The notes under the pieces: generated by a model
What the model saw: only the letters and a program-made list of their open reading frames with translations
Told to the model about the DNA's origin: nothing
The model's database searches: none
Shown: positions 1-6,015 of the stretch, in pieces
How the letters are laid out: each line of letters begins with the position of its first letter
How positions within the stretch are numbered: the stretch's first letter is position 1
Assembly: GCA_012839145.1 (NCBI GenBank)
Contig: DUNY01000133.1
Location: forward strand, 1 to 6,195
DNA length: 6,195 nt
From: Thermoanaerobacterales bacterium
GTDB taxonomy: Bacteria > Bacillota > Thermosediminibacteria > Thermosediminibacterales > Tepidanaerobacteraceae
Reading direction: 5' to 3'
Translations under genes and position numbers: made by a program

Positions 1-1035
1 ATAAAAGTAATGCTTTTCAGTCATCATAAATGTAGGACCGGGCAATAATCCATGCAAATAAAAGGAGCCCAGTATAATGGCAGTGACGGAGTCACCCGGA
101 ATACCAAGGGTTAACATAGTAGTCAGCGCTCCCCCTATTGCCGCATTGTTTGCCACTTCCGGTGCCGCTATCCCTTCATAAGCACCTTCACCGAAGGGTC
201 TGCTGGGGTTTTTTGTTACTTGTTTTGCAACACCATATGCCACAATACAACCTACATCTCCACCTGTCCCTGGCAGCAACCCGATGAGCGTACCCAGCGG
301 TCCGCCCCACAGTATGGTAGAAGATACTTTTTTGAGCAAATGAGGTTTTGGCAGTAAACCTTTGATATTATAAACAGCACCTGAAATATTAAAACTCATT
401 GTTTTACTTAACTGTTTGATAACTTCTTTCATCCCAAATAATCCGATCATGGCAGCTACAAAATTGATTCCGCCTTTTAAAATATTGGTTCCAAAAGTAA
501 ACCTCAGCATACCCATTACCGGATCCATGCCTATCATTCCCACAAATAAACCGAAAAAAGCACTGCACATACCTTTGATGGGATTGCCCCTGCTTAAAAC
601 GGATACAAGGGTTAAACCCCAAAAAGTAATTAAAAAATATTCTTGAGAAGCAAATTTCAGTGCAAACCTGCCAATAGCAGGACCCAATACAAGCATTATC
701 AGCAGGCCTATTAACCCGCCAATGGTACTTGTCATTAAGGCTATGTTCAGTGCATTGTCCGCTTCTCCCAGTTCTTTCAGGGGGTTTCCGTCAAATGATG
801 TGGCAACTGCGGCACTGGTTCCGGGTATATTTAATGCTATGGCGGATATTGCGCCTCCTGTTACTCCCCCACAAAAAGCACCTATTATAAATGCCAATGC
901 ATCCAACATATTCCACCCATATGTTAAAGAAACCACCAGTACAGTAGTCATAGAAACCGTAAGACCCGGTAATGCACCCATAAATAATCCCACTGCAGCT
1001 CCAACGAATACATACAAAACCATCAGTAAAGTCAT
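1..1035 (-). CDS. tctA: Tripartite tricarboxylate transporter large permease TctA (partial, C-terminus beyond window)
   Basis: This is the large membrane subunit of a tripartite tricarboxylate transporter (TTT), a secondary transporter that takes ligand from the TctC receptor and moves it across the cytoplasmic membrane, usually coupled to an ion gradient. The frame stays open for 345 codons to the window edge, against about 500 residues for the family, so roughly the last third is missing. Visible family hallmarks are ALPGLT near residue 21, the NIPGT segment near residue 69 followed by a DGNP loop, RFTFG near the middle, GLLPGTGGDVG at 252-262, and APEVANNAAIGG with LGIPGD at about 291-315. 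The paired PG-containing loops reflect the internal duplication known for TctA. Most of the remainder is hydrophobic membrane helix. The start at 1035 is chosen because AAGGGGGAG lies 6 nt upstream; the ATG at 1040 is out of frame and hits TGA after two codons. tctB ends 16 nt upstream, so the two are almost certainly co-transcribed. The substrate cannot be deduced. Confidence 0.95.
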   Translation of the reverse strand, partial: MTLLMVLYVFVGAAVGLFMGALPGLTVSMTTVLVVSLTYGWNMLDALAFIIGAFCGGVTGGAISAIALNIPGTSAAVATSFDGNPLKELGEADNALNIALMTSTIGGLIGLLIMLVLGPAIGRFALKFASQEYFLITFWGLTLVSVLSRGNPIKGMCSAFFGLFVGMIGMDPVMGMLRFTFGTNILKGGINFVAAMIGLFGMKEVIKQLSKTMSFNISGAVYNIKGLLPKPHLLKKVSSTILWGGPLGTLIGLLPGTGGDVGCIVAYGVAKQVTKNPSRPFGEGAYEGIAAPEVANNAAIGGALTTMLTLGIPGDSVTAIILGSFYLHGLLPGPTFMMTEKHYFY

Positions 1036-1041
1036 TTCATA

Positions 1042-1050
1042 CTCCCCCTT
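1042..1050 (-). promoter_or_regulatory. Ribosome binding site of tctA
   Basis: The minus strand reads AAGGGGGAG, ending 6 nt before the ATG at 1035. It decides between two closely spaced ATGs: the upstream one (1040) opens only ATG AAA TGA, whereas the one at 1035 opens the permease frame. Confidence 0.75.
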
Positions 1051-1051
1051 A

Positions 1052-1531
1052 TTAAGGTAACATTACATCAAATATTTCATAGAAGACATAATAGACTACA
1101 GGCACTAATATTACTGATGAAATAATGGATTGCAACAATTTATGAGTAACTTTCTTTGAATCATTTAGTAAAAACGTAACAATAATCATAAAGATCATTG
1201 TTGTAGTCATAAAGTGAAAAATGGGAAGGAGTCTTACATAAACTATTAAACCTATTACATACAATATTATTCTTTTTAGATCCTCGTCTTCTATAAAGGT
1301 GGATTTATTTTCAGTGTTATCTGCATTTTTAATATCATCCATAATGCTTAAAACTAAAAATACAAGCAAACCAAATGCAACTATAAAACAAAATATAAGC
1401 GGAGATCTAATTTCAAATAGCTTAATTTTAGATTTAAACATCATCGTAAATAAATTGTGAAACATTAATATAATAACCAATACAAGAAATGCGTAGGGCA
1501 CATATAGTATGTTTCTTTCGCGCTTCATCAT
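1052..1531 (-). CDS. tctB: Tripartite tricarboxylate transporter small membrane subunit TctB
   Basis: This is the small, poorly conserved membrane subunit of the TTT transporter, which pairs with TctA in the membrane. The 159-residue product fits the usual size of about 150 residues. Hydrophobic stretches are consistent with four to five helices: roughly residues 9-31 (YVPYAFLVLVIILMF), 44-66 (LIFCFIVAFGLLVFLVLSIM), one or two helices between about 86 and 122, and a last helix at about 132-155. A charged, acidic loop (KNADNTENKSTFIEDED) separates the second and third. Identification rests on this topology and on the position between tctC and tctA, since the primary sequence is not distinctive. 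The frame extends upstream to a TTG at 1594, but that codon has no ribosome binding site. GGGAGAGG stands just before the tandem ATGs at 1531 and 1528, so one of those is the start; 1528 would give 158 residues with a slightly better spacing. Confidence 0.88.
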   Translation of the reverse strand: MMKRERNILYVPYAFLVLVIILMFHNLFTMMFKSKIKLFEIRSPLIFCFIVAFGLLVFLVLSIMDDIKNADNTENKSTFIEDEDLKRIILYVIGLIVYVRLLPIFHFMTTTMIFMIIVTFLLNDSKKVTHKLLQSIISSVILVPVVYYVFYEIFDVMLP

Positions 1532-1607
1532 TGCACCTCTCCCGTTATCCATATGTTCATCGTAAATATCATTTACAATGTCCGACTCGCTCAATCATGA
1601 ATAAAAA

Positions 1608-1681
1608 CCAAAGGTTGAGCCTTAAGCAGATAATTTGCCTTAATCTTATTATCTTTTTCCTCGTAAAGGCTCAACCTTTGG
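1608..1681 (-). terminator. tctC-tctB intercistronic stem-loop with T-tract (partial terminator or mRNA stabiliser)
   Basis: A perfect 16-bp inverted repeat (CCAAAGGTTGAGCCTT at 1608-1623 against its complement at 1666-1681) encloses 42 nt. Inside lies a second 7-bp inverted repeat, AGATAAT at 1628-1634 and ATTATCT at 1648-1654, giving a nested structure. Read on the minus strand, the outer stem is followed immediately by TTTTTATT (1607-1600); the other flank has no T-tract, so the polarity matches tctC transcription. It lies 31 nt after the tctC stop and 76 nt before the tctB start. The layout suits an attenuating terminator or a 3'-end stabiliser that raises receptor levels over the membrane subunits. 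The large loop is atypical for a simple intrinsic terminator, so the exact role is inferred. Confidence 0.6.
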
Positions 1682-1712
1682 ATCAGACTAGATACTATTT
1701 ATCTTTCATTTT

Positions 1713-2783
1713 CTATTCGAGCCGCTCGATTCCAAATTCCTCAGGTGAGTGTTCTGCTCCTCCGGAATCATATAACAGCCAAGCCGCCCTGGAAGTCCAG
1801 TCTGTTAAGTATTTAATAGCAGCTTCTCCGCTGTAATCAACCGGAACAAGGTACATCGAAGCACAGTATTCCAGCCACTTTTCGTCTTTTATTGCTCTGT
1901 CTAAGGCATCTTTCAACACTTCCACAACTTCATCAGGTGTTCCCTTTGCTAAAAATACTCCGAAATAGGGTCCGTATGGCAGGTGTTTACCGATATCCGG
2001 ATAAATTTTCCCCAGTGGTTCTATTTCTTCCAATCCTTTTATTGGCTCATTTGTGAAAGAAGCCAGTATTTTTAAGTCGCCACCCTTAAAGGCTGAGACC
2101 ATGGATTGAACCATCTCTATGGTTGCGTCAACTTCGCCTCCCATTACCGCAGTTACAGCCGGTTTACCTCCTTCAAAGGGAACGAAGGTAAATTCTACAT
2201 CCAAATATTGTTGTAGCAACAACCCAGAGATGTGGGGTACTGTTCCCGGACCGGCAGTGCTGATTCTTAATTTGCCCGGATTTGCTTTTGCATGTTCTAT
2301 TACTTCCTCAACACTGTTAAATGGTGAATTCGGAGGGACAGCCATAACCGGTATGGCCTCACTCACAATCTTAACAGGAATAAAATCTTTTGTCGGATGC
2401 ATGTCCGCAGTGCCCATTGTCTGCCAGACAGACATAATCTCAGAACCGAAAAATATCGTATATCCATCTGTCTTTGAATTTAGAACATGAGTTGCTGCCG
2501 GAGCACTGGCAGCCCCGGGCATATTAGTTATTCCTATGCCTACACCTAGATCTTCCTGCAAAATCGGCAATATGCCCCTGGCGATAACATCTGTAGGGCC
2601 GCCGGGGTTAAAGCCCACTACAGCGTTAATATTCCTTTCCGGATATTTTGTTTTCGGCTCTTCTGCCACTTTTTCTTCCGGCTTTTCTACCGCTTCTTCT
2701 TTTGGTTTTTGCCCACCACATCCGACTACCAATGATACTATCAGTAATACAACTAACAACAAAGCGAAAAACTTTTTATTCAC
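1713..2783 (-). CDS. tctC: TTT-family extracytoplasmic solute receptor TctC (Bug-type), lipoprotein
   Basis: This is the extracellular substrate-binding component of the tripartite tricarboxylate transporter; members bind citrate or other organic and aromatic carboxylates and deliver them to TctAB. The 356-residue product starts with a positively charged, very hydrophobic signal peptide and a lipobox ending VVGC, so Cys22 is the predicted lipidated residue and the mature protein should be tethered to the outer face of the membrane. Residues 25-46 form a Lys/Glu/Pro-rich linker. The family core follows: VVGFNPGGPTDVIAR at about 55-69, a NMPGA segment, then KTDGYTI, matching the Bug/TctC ligand loops. 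The C-terminal EFGIERLE is also usual. The start is GTG; TAGGGGG lies 7 nt upstream. The gene heads the transporter block, after a long non-coding stretch, so its promoter is probably in that gap, although I could not pick out a convincing -35/-10 pair. Ligand specificity is unknown. Confidence 0.95.
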   Translation of the reverse strand: MNKKFFALLLVVLLIVSLVVGCGGQKPKEEAVEKPEEKVAEEPKTKYPERNINAVVGFNPGGPTDVIARGILPILQEDLGVGIGITNMPGAASAPAATHVLNSKTDGYTIFFGSEIMSVWQTMGTADMHPTKDFIPVKIVSEAIPVMAVPPNSPFNSVEEVIEHAKANPGKLRISTAGPGTVPHISGLLLQQYLDVEFTFVPFEGGKPAVTAVMGGEVDATIEMVQSMVSAFKGGDLKILASFTNEPIKGLEEIEPLGKIYPDIGKHLPYGPYFGVFLAKGTPDEVVEVLKDALDRAIKDEKWLEYCASMYLVPVDYSGEAAIKYLTDWTSRAAWLLYDSGGAEHSPEEFGIERLE

Positions 2784-2988
2784 AATATAACCCCCTATCT
2801 AATTTTGTGCGAATTACTCGCTCGCTTAGTGCGTTATTCTAGAATTGTCTTTCTCCAGCGACTTGTAACAGTAACAGCTGAGCATAAATTGTATGAACTG
2901 TATTTTAAAGCTTATCAGTCATTCTGGTTGAAATTATTATTCTTAGAAATAACTGTAACAGATAGTAGGTTTTGATTTATAATTTTCG

Positions 2989-3030
2989 CTAAAGACGCTG
3001 TTCTGAAAACTGAGGCAATTGTTTTTCCAT
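2989..3030 (-). CDS. Possible 13-residue peptide upstream of tctC
   Basis: AGAGGG lies 4 nt before an ATG that opens MEKQLPQFSEQRL and ends at TAG, about 205 nt upstream of the tctC start and just past the 80-nt palindrome. It matches no family I know. Short frames like this arise by chance in AT-rich DNA, so it is listed only as a candidate leader ORF. Confidence 0.12.
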   Translation of the reverse strand: MEKQLPQFSEQRL

Positions 3031-3065
3031 ATCACCCTCTTTGGAAACTTCCCTCTTACTCAATT

Positions 3066-3145
3066 GGACATTACCAACATCTCCTTTGTTATATATCAAT
3101 TTTTGATTGCTAAAAGGTTATAACAAGGAGATGGTAGCAATGTCC
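3066..3145. repeat. Long imperfect inverted repeat (hairpin) with ribosome-binding-site-like arms
   Basis: The left arm (3066-3093, beginning GGACATTACCAACATCTCC) and the right arm (3119-3145, ending GATGGTAGCAATGTCC) are complementary over about 27 positions, with three mismatches and one single-base bulge. The 25-nt loop contains a small inner inverted repeat (ATCAA at 3095-3099, TTGAT at 3103-3107). Both arms, read outward, give a GGAG motif followed by an ATG: AAAGGAGATGTTGGTAATG on the minus strand and AAGGAGATGGTAGCAATG on the plus strand. Each opens only a very short frame (ATG TCC AAT TGA; ATG TCC TGC TAA). It could be a cruciform or mRNA hairpin, a terminator-like structure for the ferredoxin operon, or a miniature element. 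No T-tract follows it on the minus strand. Confidence 0.7.
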
Positions 3146-3313
3146 TGCTAATTATTTTTTCTATATATACCGTAGCTGCGGTTGTGTTTATTTTGAAAAA
3201 TGATCGATTCTTCATTTCATGTTTCTTGGTATGTTAAAGCTTGAACAAAGGCTTAAGAGGTTAGTTCTACCTTTTGTAACGCCTTTTAGGTTTGTAAACC
3301 AAAATCTTAGAAA

Positions 3314-3355
3314 CTATACTGGAATCTGACCAGTTGCAACTTGGCATTTCGGCAT
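3314..3355 (-). CDS. Possible 13-residue peptide with strong ribosome binding site
   Basis: AAGGAGGT (3368-3361) stands 6 nt before an ATG that opens the short frame MPKCQVATGQIPV and stops at TAG. The same frame is open upstream to an ATG at 3415 (33 residues), but that start lacks a clear ribosome binding site. I recognise no family. It may be a leader peptide, the start of a decayed gene, or chance. The only evidence is the near-perfect Shine-Dalgarno and its spacing; it lies about 264 nt downstream of the ferredoxin on the same strand. Confidence 0.2.
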   Translation of the reverse strand: MPKCQVATGQIPV

Positions 3356-3619
3356 GTACCACCTCCTTGCAAAAAGCAACATTCCAACACTAATACCAAC
3401 ATAATATTCTGTCATATGTAACTTTAGTAGTTCTGTATTATACATCTAATACTGCCATGATTTTTATGAATTTTTTCTATTGCCGGATTACAGCTGCAGC
3501 ATTTGCTTTATAGTTGTTTTTCGTTACCGTTTACTTTTTATGTGCTTAGACTGCAATTCATTAGTGTAAAATTTTCCATTAAACTTCTTTATATATCTAT
3601 TTCTACCTAAACTGTCTTT

Positions 3620-3796
3620 TTAATCATCAACTTCTTCGATTGCATCATGTGGGCAAACACCTTGGCATGCATAACATTCGATACATTCATCAACATCTAT
3701 TTCTGCTTTTCCGTCCACCATATGAGCAGCCTCTGTAGGACAAACTGTAGTGCAAAGCTCATCTCCTGTACATTTGTCTTTTTTAACAATTAACAT
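3620..3796 (-). CDS. Small 2[4Fe-4S]-type ferredoxin with Asp replacing the second Cys of cluster I
   Basis: A 58-residue cytoplasmic electron carrier of the bacterial (clostridial-type) ferredoxin family. The second half carries a complete CIECYACQGVCP motif: Cys38, Cys41, Cys44 and Cys48-Pro. The first motif is CTGDELCTTVCP: Cys9, Cys15 and Cys19-Pro are present, but the position of the second cysteine is Asp12. In known ferredoxins, Asp at this position either ligates a [4Fe-4S] cluster with altered properties (as in Pyrococcus furiosus ferredoxin) or leaves a [3Fe-4S] cluster, so cluster I is probably labile or has shifted potential. GAGGAGGG lies just upstream of the ATG. It follows the CoA-transferase B gene by 59 nt on the same strand, so it probably belongs to that operon and serves a redox partner encoded there or upstream, such as the nitroreductase-family protein. 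The identification is firm; the partner is inferred. Confidence 0.93.
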   Translation of the reverse strand: MLIVKKDKCTGDELCTTVCPTEAAHMVDGKAEIDVDECIECYACQGVCPHDAIEEVDD

Positions 3797-3855
3797 GGTA
3801 GCCCTCCTCTTTTGTTTTATGGAATATTAGCTGGCTCGGTAATTGTTTTGACTCA

Positions 3856-4626
3856 TTAAATAAACATCTTCAAGGGATCTATCTGATTCCTAAGTAAACT
3901 GATTTCTTCCTCGGTAGGTTCATCGGTTCTTTTTACAGCTTCGGGTATTGATAGTTCTATTCCTGTATTATCGATAACTTCCTGTACTGATATACCAGGG
4001 TGTAATGTTTCTACTGCTAGAACTCTCTCTTCATTGTCAAAGCCGAAAACACACAGATTTGTAATTATCTTTATATATTCACACATTGGAAGCCCTTCTC
4101 GACTGCGTGAATCGCTTCCGTCTAAATATCCTACGCTGGTAAGGAAATCAACTTTATCTACAAATTTTCTCTTGTCGTGTTTCATTACTGCCATTATCCT
4201 TTTTGAAAAACAGGCCATATCTGCTGCTCCACCGCTACCGTTAAAATGCCTGATCCCGGTACTGGTTTTACTGGTTTTTAAATGTGTGCTGTTTAAATTT
4301 CCATGTTTATCAACCTGAAGTGCACCTAAAAAGCCTACATCAATCATACCTTTTTGTAAAACATGGCCCATCGTACCTACGAAACTGGTGAAATACTGAC
4401 TTTGGTACCATAGTCGTGGATCTGCAATTCCTACTCCCATTTCTATAGCATCCGGATTTATTGAACCTATCTCGTATACAATGTTCAGATTAGGAGCATG
4501 GGTGGTTTTGGCTAGCTGAGCTGCTATCTGGGGCAGCCCTAATCCCACCACAATGTTGTCACTGTCCCTGAGAAGCCTCGACGCTGTTACAGCCATTAAT
4601 TCGTTGGTTGTATACTTTTCTGCCAT
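3856..4626 (-). CDS. Class I CoA-transferase, subunit B (glutaconate CoA-transferase beta family)
   Basis: This is the catalytic-subunit type of a heteromeric family I CoA-transferase, which moves CoA between carboxylic acids through a glutamyl-CoA thioester intermediate. The 256-residue length fits the family. VYEIG at residues 50-54 places Glu52 where glutaconate CoA-transferase of Acidaminococcus has its catalytic beta-Glu54. Further on are DVGFLGALQVDKHGNLN at 96-112 and the glycine-rich GSGGAADMA at 130-138, both typical of the beta subunits. The closing EEEISLLRNQIDPL resembles C-termini of related CoA-transferases. The start ATG is preceded by GAGGTGAG, which lies in the last codons of the A subunit; the two genes are 1 nt apart, so translation is probably coupled. 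The related IpdB/IpdA pair of steroid-ring degradation is a hydrolase that, as I recall, lacks the B-subunit Glu; its presence here favours a true transferase. The acid used is unknown, so no gene symbol is given. Confidence 0.92.
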   Translation of the reverse strand: MAEKYTTNELMAVTASRLLRDSDNIVVGLGLPQIAAQLAKTTHAPNLNIVYEIGSINPDAIEMGVGIADPRLWYQSQYFTSFVGTMGHVLQKGMIDVGFLGALQVDKHGNLNSTHLKTSKTSTGIRHFNGSGGAADMACFSKRIMAVMKHDKRKFVDKVDFLTSVGYLDGSDSRSREGLPMCEYIKIITNLCVFGFDNEERVLAVETLHPGISVQEVIDNTGIELSIPEAVKRTDEPTEEEISLLRNQIDPLKMFI

Positions 4627-4627
4627 G

Positions 4628-5545
4628 CTAACTCACCTCAACTTTATATCCGAATATCGGATCTGCTTTAATGTTACTTAACCTGGCAAGGCCGCCGATC
4701 TTTTCCAAGAACTCATTGTGGTCTTTTGTGCCAAGAACATATTCTTTTAGATAGTTATCGTATTTATCGATGTTTTTGTTTGTTTTTGCATAATCTATTA
4801 AATATTCTCTGTCATAGTCATAAACCTTGTAGACTGCATTTGGGAAAGCACCGAAGGGCACTTCTATAATTGCATGAGTGTACAAACTAGGTATTGCCAC
4901 TTTTTCTACGTTTTGCTTAATGTACTCTTCGGAAACGATTTTTTCAACAGTAACGTATAGTTTTTTCGCTGATTTGGCCATTTCTACGTCCCATTTTGGG
5001 CCCTCAATAATCACATTTCCTGTTTTATCGGCATACTGTGCGTGAATTACTGCAATATCAGGCTGTATTGCCTTTAAGTAAACGTATTTTTCACCGTCAA
5101 AGGGCGAGGTTTCAACTCTGACACCATCATCCTTTTTCTCTATGAGATCCCTCAGCATATGGGTTCCCAGTAAAGCCTTCGTAGGTATAAAAGGAATCCC
5201 CATAGCACCGGCTAAGAATCTCATGGAGAGACTCAAACCGCTGTATTCTCGAATATCAAGCTTTCCCTGGTCAATATCTGCATTGATTCTCTCCAGTCTT
5301 CCGAATCTGTCCAGTGAACCGCTGGTATAATTTAGCTTCTTGACACACCCTGCTCCTACCAGCAATTCCGTATCCATTCCCGCAACTGTTTGATAAACGT
5401 CTAAATCTTTCTTTTGCTGTCTTATTATTTCATGTACGAAGGCAATTGGGTTTCTTGTAATGGCAAATCCGCCTAAAGCCAGACATGCACCTTCATTCGG
5501 TATCTCTTTTACCGCTTCACTTAATCCCATTACCTTACTTTTCAA
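4628..5545 (-). CDS. Class I CoA-transferase, subunit A (glutaconate CoA-transferase alpha / IpdA-like family)
   Basis: This is the partner subunit of the heteromeric CoA-transferase, contributing to CoA and acyl binding. The product is 305 residues from the chosen start. Near the N-terminus is ALGGFAITRNP (GGF at 25-27), the usual glycine-rich loop. EYSGLSLSMRFLAGAMGIPF at about 99-118 followed by IPTKALLGTHM matches the conserved block of GctA/IpdA-like proteins; Glu99 there may correspond to the glutamate reported as important in the IpdA hydrolase. PDIAVIHAQYADKTGNV is another family block. The frame could be opened at a GTG (5554), but that codon is inside the ribosome binding site GAGGTG (5557-5552), which sits 6 nt before a TTG at 5545; I therefore use TTG, with ATG at 5530 as a weaker alternative. 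The preceding gene ends 5 nt upstream and the B subunit begins 1 nt downstream, so the two subunits should be made together. The substrate is undetermined. Confidence 0.9.
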   Translation of the reverse strand: MKSKVMGLSEAVKEIPNEGACLALGGFAITRNPIAFVHEIIRQQKKDLDVYQTVAGMDTELLVGAGCVKKLNYTSGSLDRFGRLERINADIDQGKLDIREYSGLSLSMRFLAGAMGIPFIPTKALLGTHMLRDLIEKKDDGVRVETSPFDGEKYVYLKAIQPDIAVIHAQYADKTGNVIIEGPKWDVEMAKSAKKLYVTVEKIVSEEYIKQNVEKVAIPSLYTHAIIEVPFGAFPNAVYKVYDYDREYLIDYAKTNKNIDKYDNYLKEYVLGTKDHNEFLEKIGGLARLSNIKADPIFGYKVEVS

Positions 5546-5550
5546 TAAAA

Positions 5551-5991
5551 TCACCTCTTTACGACGTCAGAAGTCGCTATCTTTGCCATTGTAAGTTTAC
5601 AGGCTTCCCCGTCCTTTTCAATGGGTAAGAGTTCAGGAGATAAGCCGTTGTTTAGCTCAAATGAGTGCATAAAAATATTTGCTAACGGACATCCTAAGGG
5701 CTCTAAGTTTTCTTTATCAAAATATTCCTTAATTGGTTTCATGCAGCATCCTTTTACTTTCAGGCCAAATGAAATTTCATCTTCTTCTATTTGTATATCT
5801 TCAGCGAATTTTTTTCCCACGAGCCATTCTTTAATGTTTTTTACGTCCTTGATTTTATCTCCCATTTGTTCTTTCACAAAGGGCACCCCTACAAGTGTCA
5901 TGCGGTATCTGGCACCTCTTCCGCGCTCGTTCCAGAACTCTTTTTGGATCTCGAATAATAATGAATCTTTGAAATTAGCTATTTCATTCAT
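5551..5991 (-). CDS. Cysteine-containing protein of unknown function in the CoA-transferase operon
   Basis: I do not recognise this 146-residue protein with confidence. It is soluble, with no signal peptide or membrane helix, and opens with a charged, likely helical segment containing FWNERGRGARYR at 19-30. The second half carries four cysteines: the pair Cys82-Cys83 in VKGCCMKP, Cys101 in LGCPLANIF, and Cys131 in EACKLTMAKI. A Cys-rich distal part ending in a 'G-x-x-C' beta strand recalls small V4R-like or ATC-hydrolase-like domains, which are thought to bind small molecules or metals, but this is only a resemblance. AGGAGG lies 8 nt before the ATG. It sits 24 nt after the nitroreductase-like gene and 5 nt before CoA-transferase A, so its role is probably in the same pathway, for example as an accessory or acyl-binding protein or as an enzyme acting on the CoA-transferase substrate. 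The gene itself is firm; the function is open. Confidence 0.85.
   Translation of the reverse strand: MNEIANFKDSLLFEIQKEFWNERGRGARYRMTLVGVPFVKEQMGDKIKDVKNIKEWLVGKKFAEDIQIEEDEISFGLKVKGCCMKPIKEYFDKENLEPLGCPLANIFMHSFELNNGLSPELLPIEKDGEACKLTMAKIATSDVVKR
5552..5557 (-). promoter_or_regulatory. Ribosome binding site deciding the TTG start of CoA-transferase A
   Basis: The minus strand reads GAGGTG, overlapping the TGA stop of the previous gene and containing the GTG that would otherwise be the first possible start. It stands 6 nt before TTG at 5545. This makes the GTG start unlikely and implies translational coupling across the 5-nt gap. Confidence 0.65.
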
Positions 5992-6015
5992 GCTCTGACC
6001 CTCCTAAAGTTATTT

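Larger units (their letters stand above)
2784..3619. other. Long intergenic region between ferredoxin and tctC
   Basis: About 840 nt, noticeably AT-rich, with stops in all frames and no recognisable protein. It must hold the leader of tctC and the end of the upstream operon. I see an 80-nt imperfect palindrome (3066-3145) and two 13-codon minus-strand ORFs with good ribosome binding sites (3314-3355 and 2989-3030). No simple GC-rich hairpin plus T-tract follows the ferredoxin stop, and no clear sigma-A or sigma-54 promoter can be called. The region could be a regulatory leader, or the decayed remains of a mobile element or lost gene; the sequence alone does not settle this. Confidence 0.6.

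Noticed and set aside
722..1060. Plus-strand open frames opposite tctA, tctC, the CoA-transferase genes and the 146-residue gene
   Set aside because: They lie antisense to genes with clear family motifs, have low-complexity Ser/Pro/Thr-rich translations and no supporting ribosome binding sites.
1532..1594. N-terminal extension of TctB to a TTG at 1594 (21 extra residues)
   Set aside because: No ribosome binding site precedes the TTG, the extension is charged and unlike TctB N-termini, and GGGAGAGG stands just before the ATGs at 1531/1528.
2836..2845. 10-bp palindrome ATTCTAGAAT about 55 nt upstream of the tctC start
   Set aside because: Perfect 10-bp AT-rich palindromes are expected by chance and no paired promoter elements could be placed around it, so an operator cannot be supported.
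3170..3181. Near-palindrome CCGTAGCTGCGG followed by T-rich DNA on the plus strand
   Set aside because: The stem is too short, the T-tract is interrupted, and there is no plus-strand gene to terminate.
3289..3300. GGTTTGTAAACC near-palindrome in the intergenic gap
   Set aside because: Short and isolated; no second copy or promoter association was seen.
3362..3415. YYVGISVG in the 33-codon frame, resembling the N-terminus of IS110-type transposases
   Set aside because: The match is a few residues, the expected Asp is absent, and the frame ends shortly after with no further transposase motifs in any frame.
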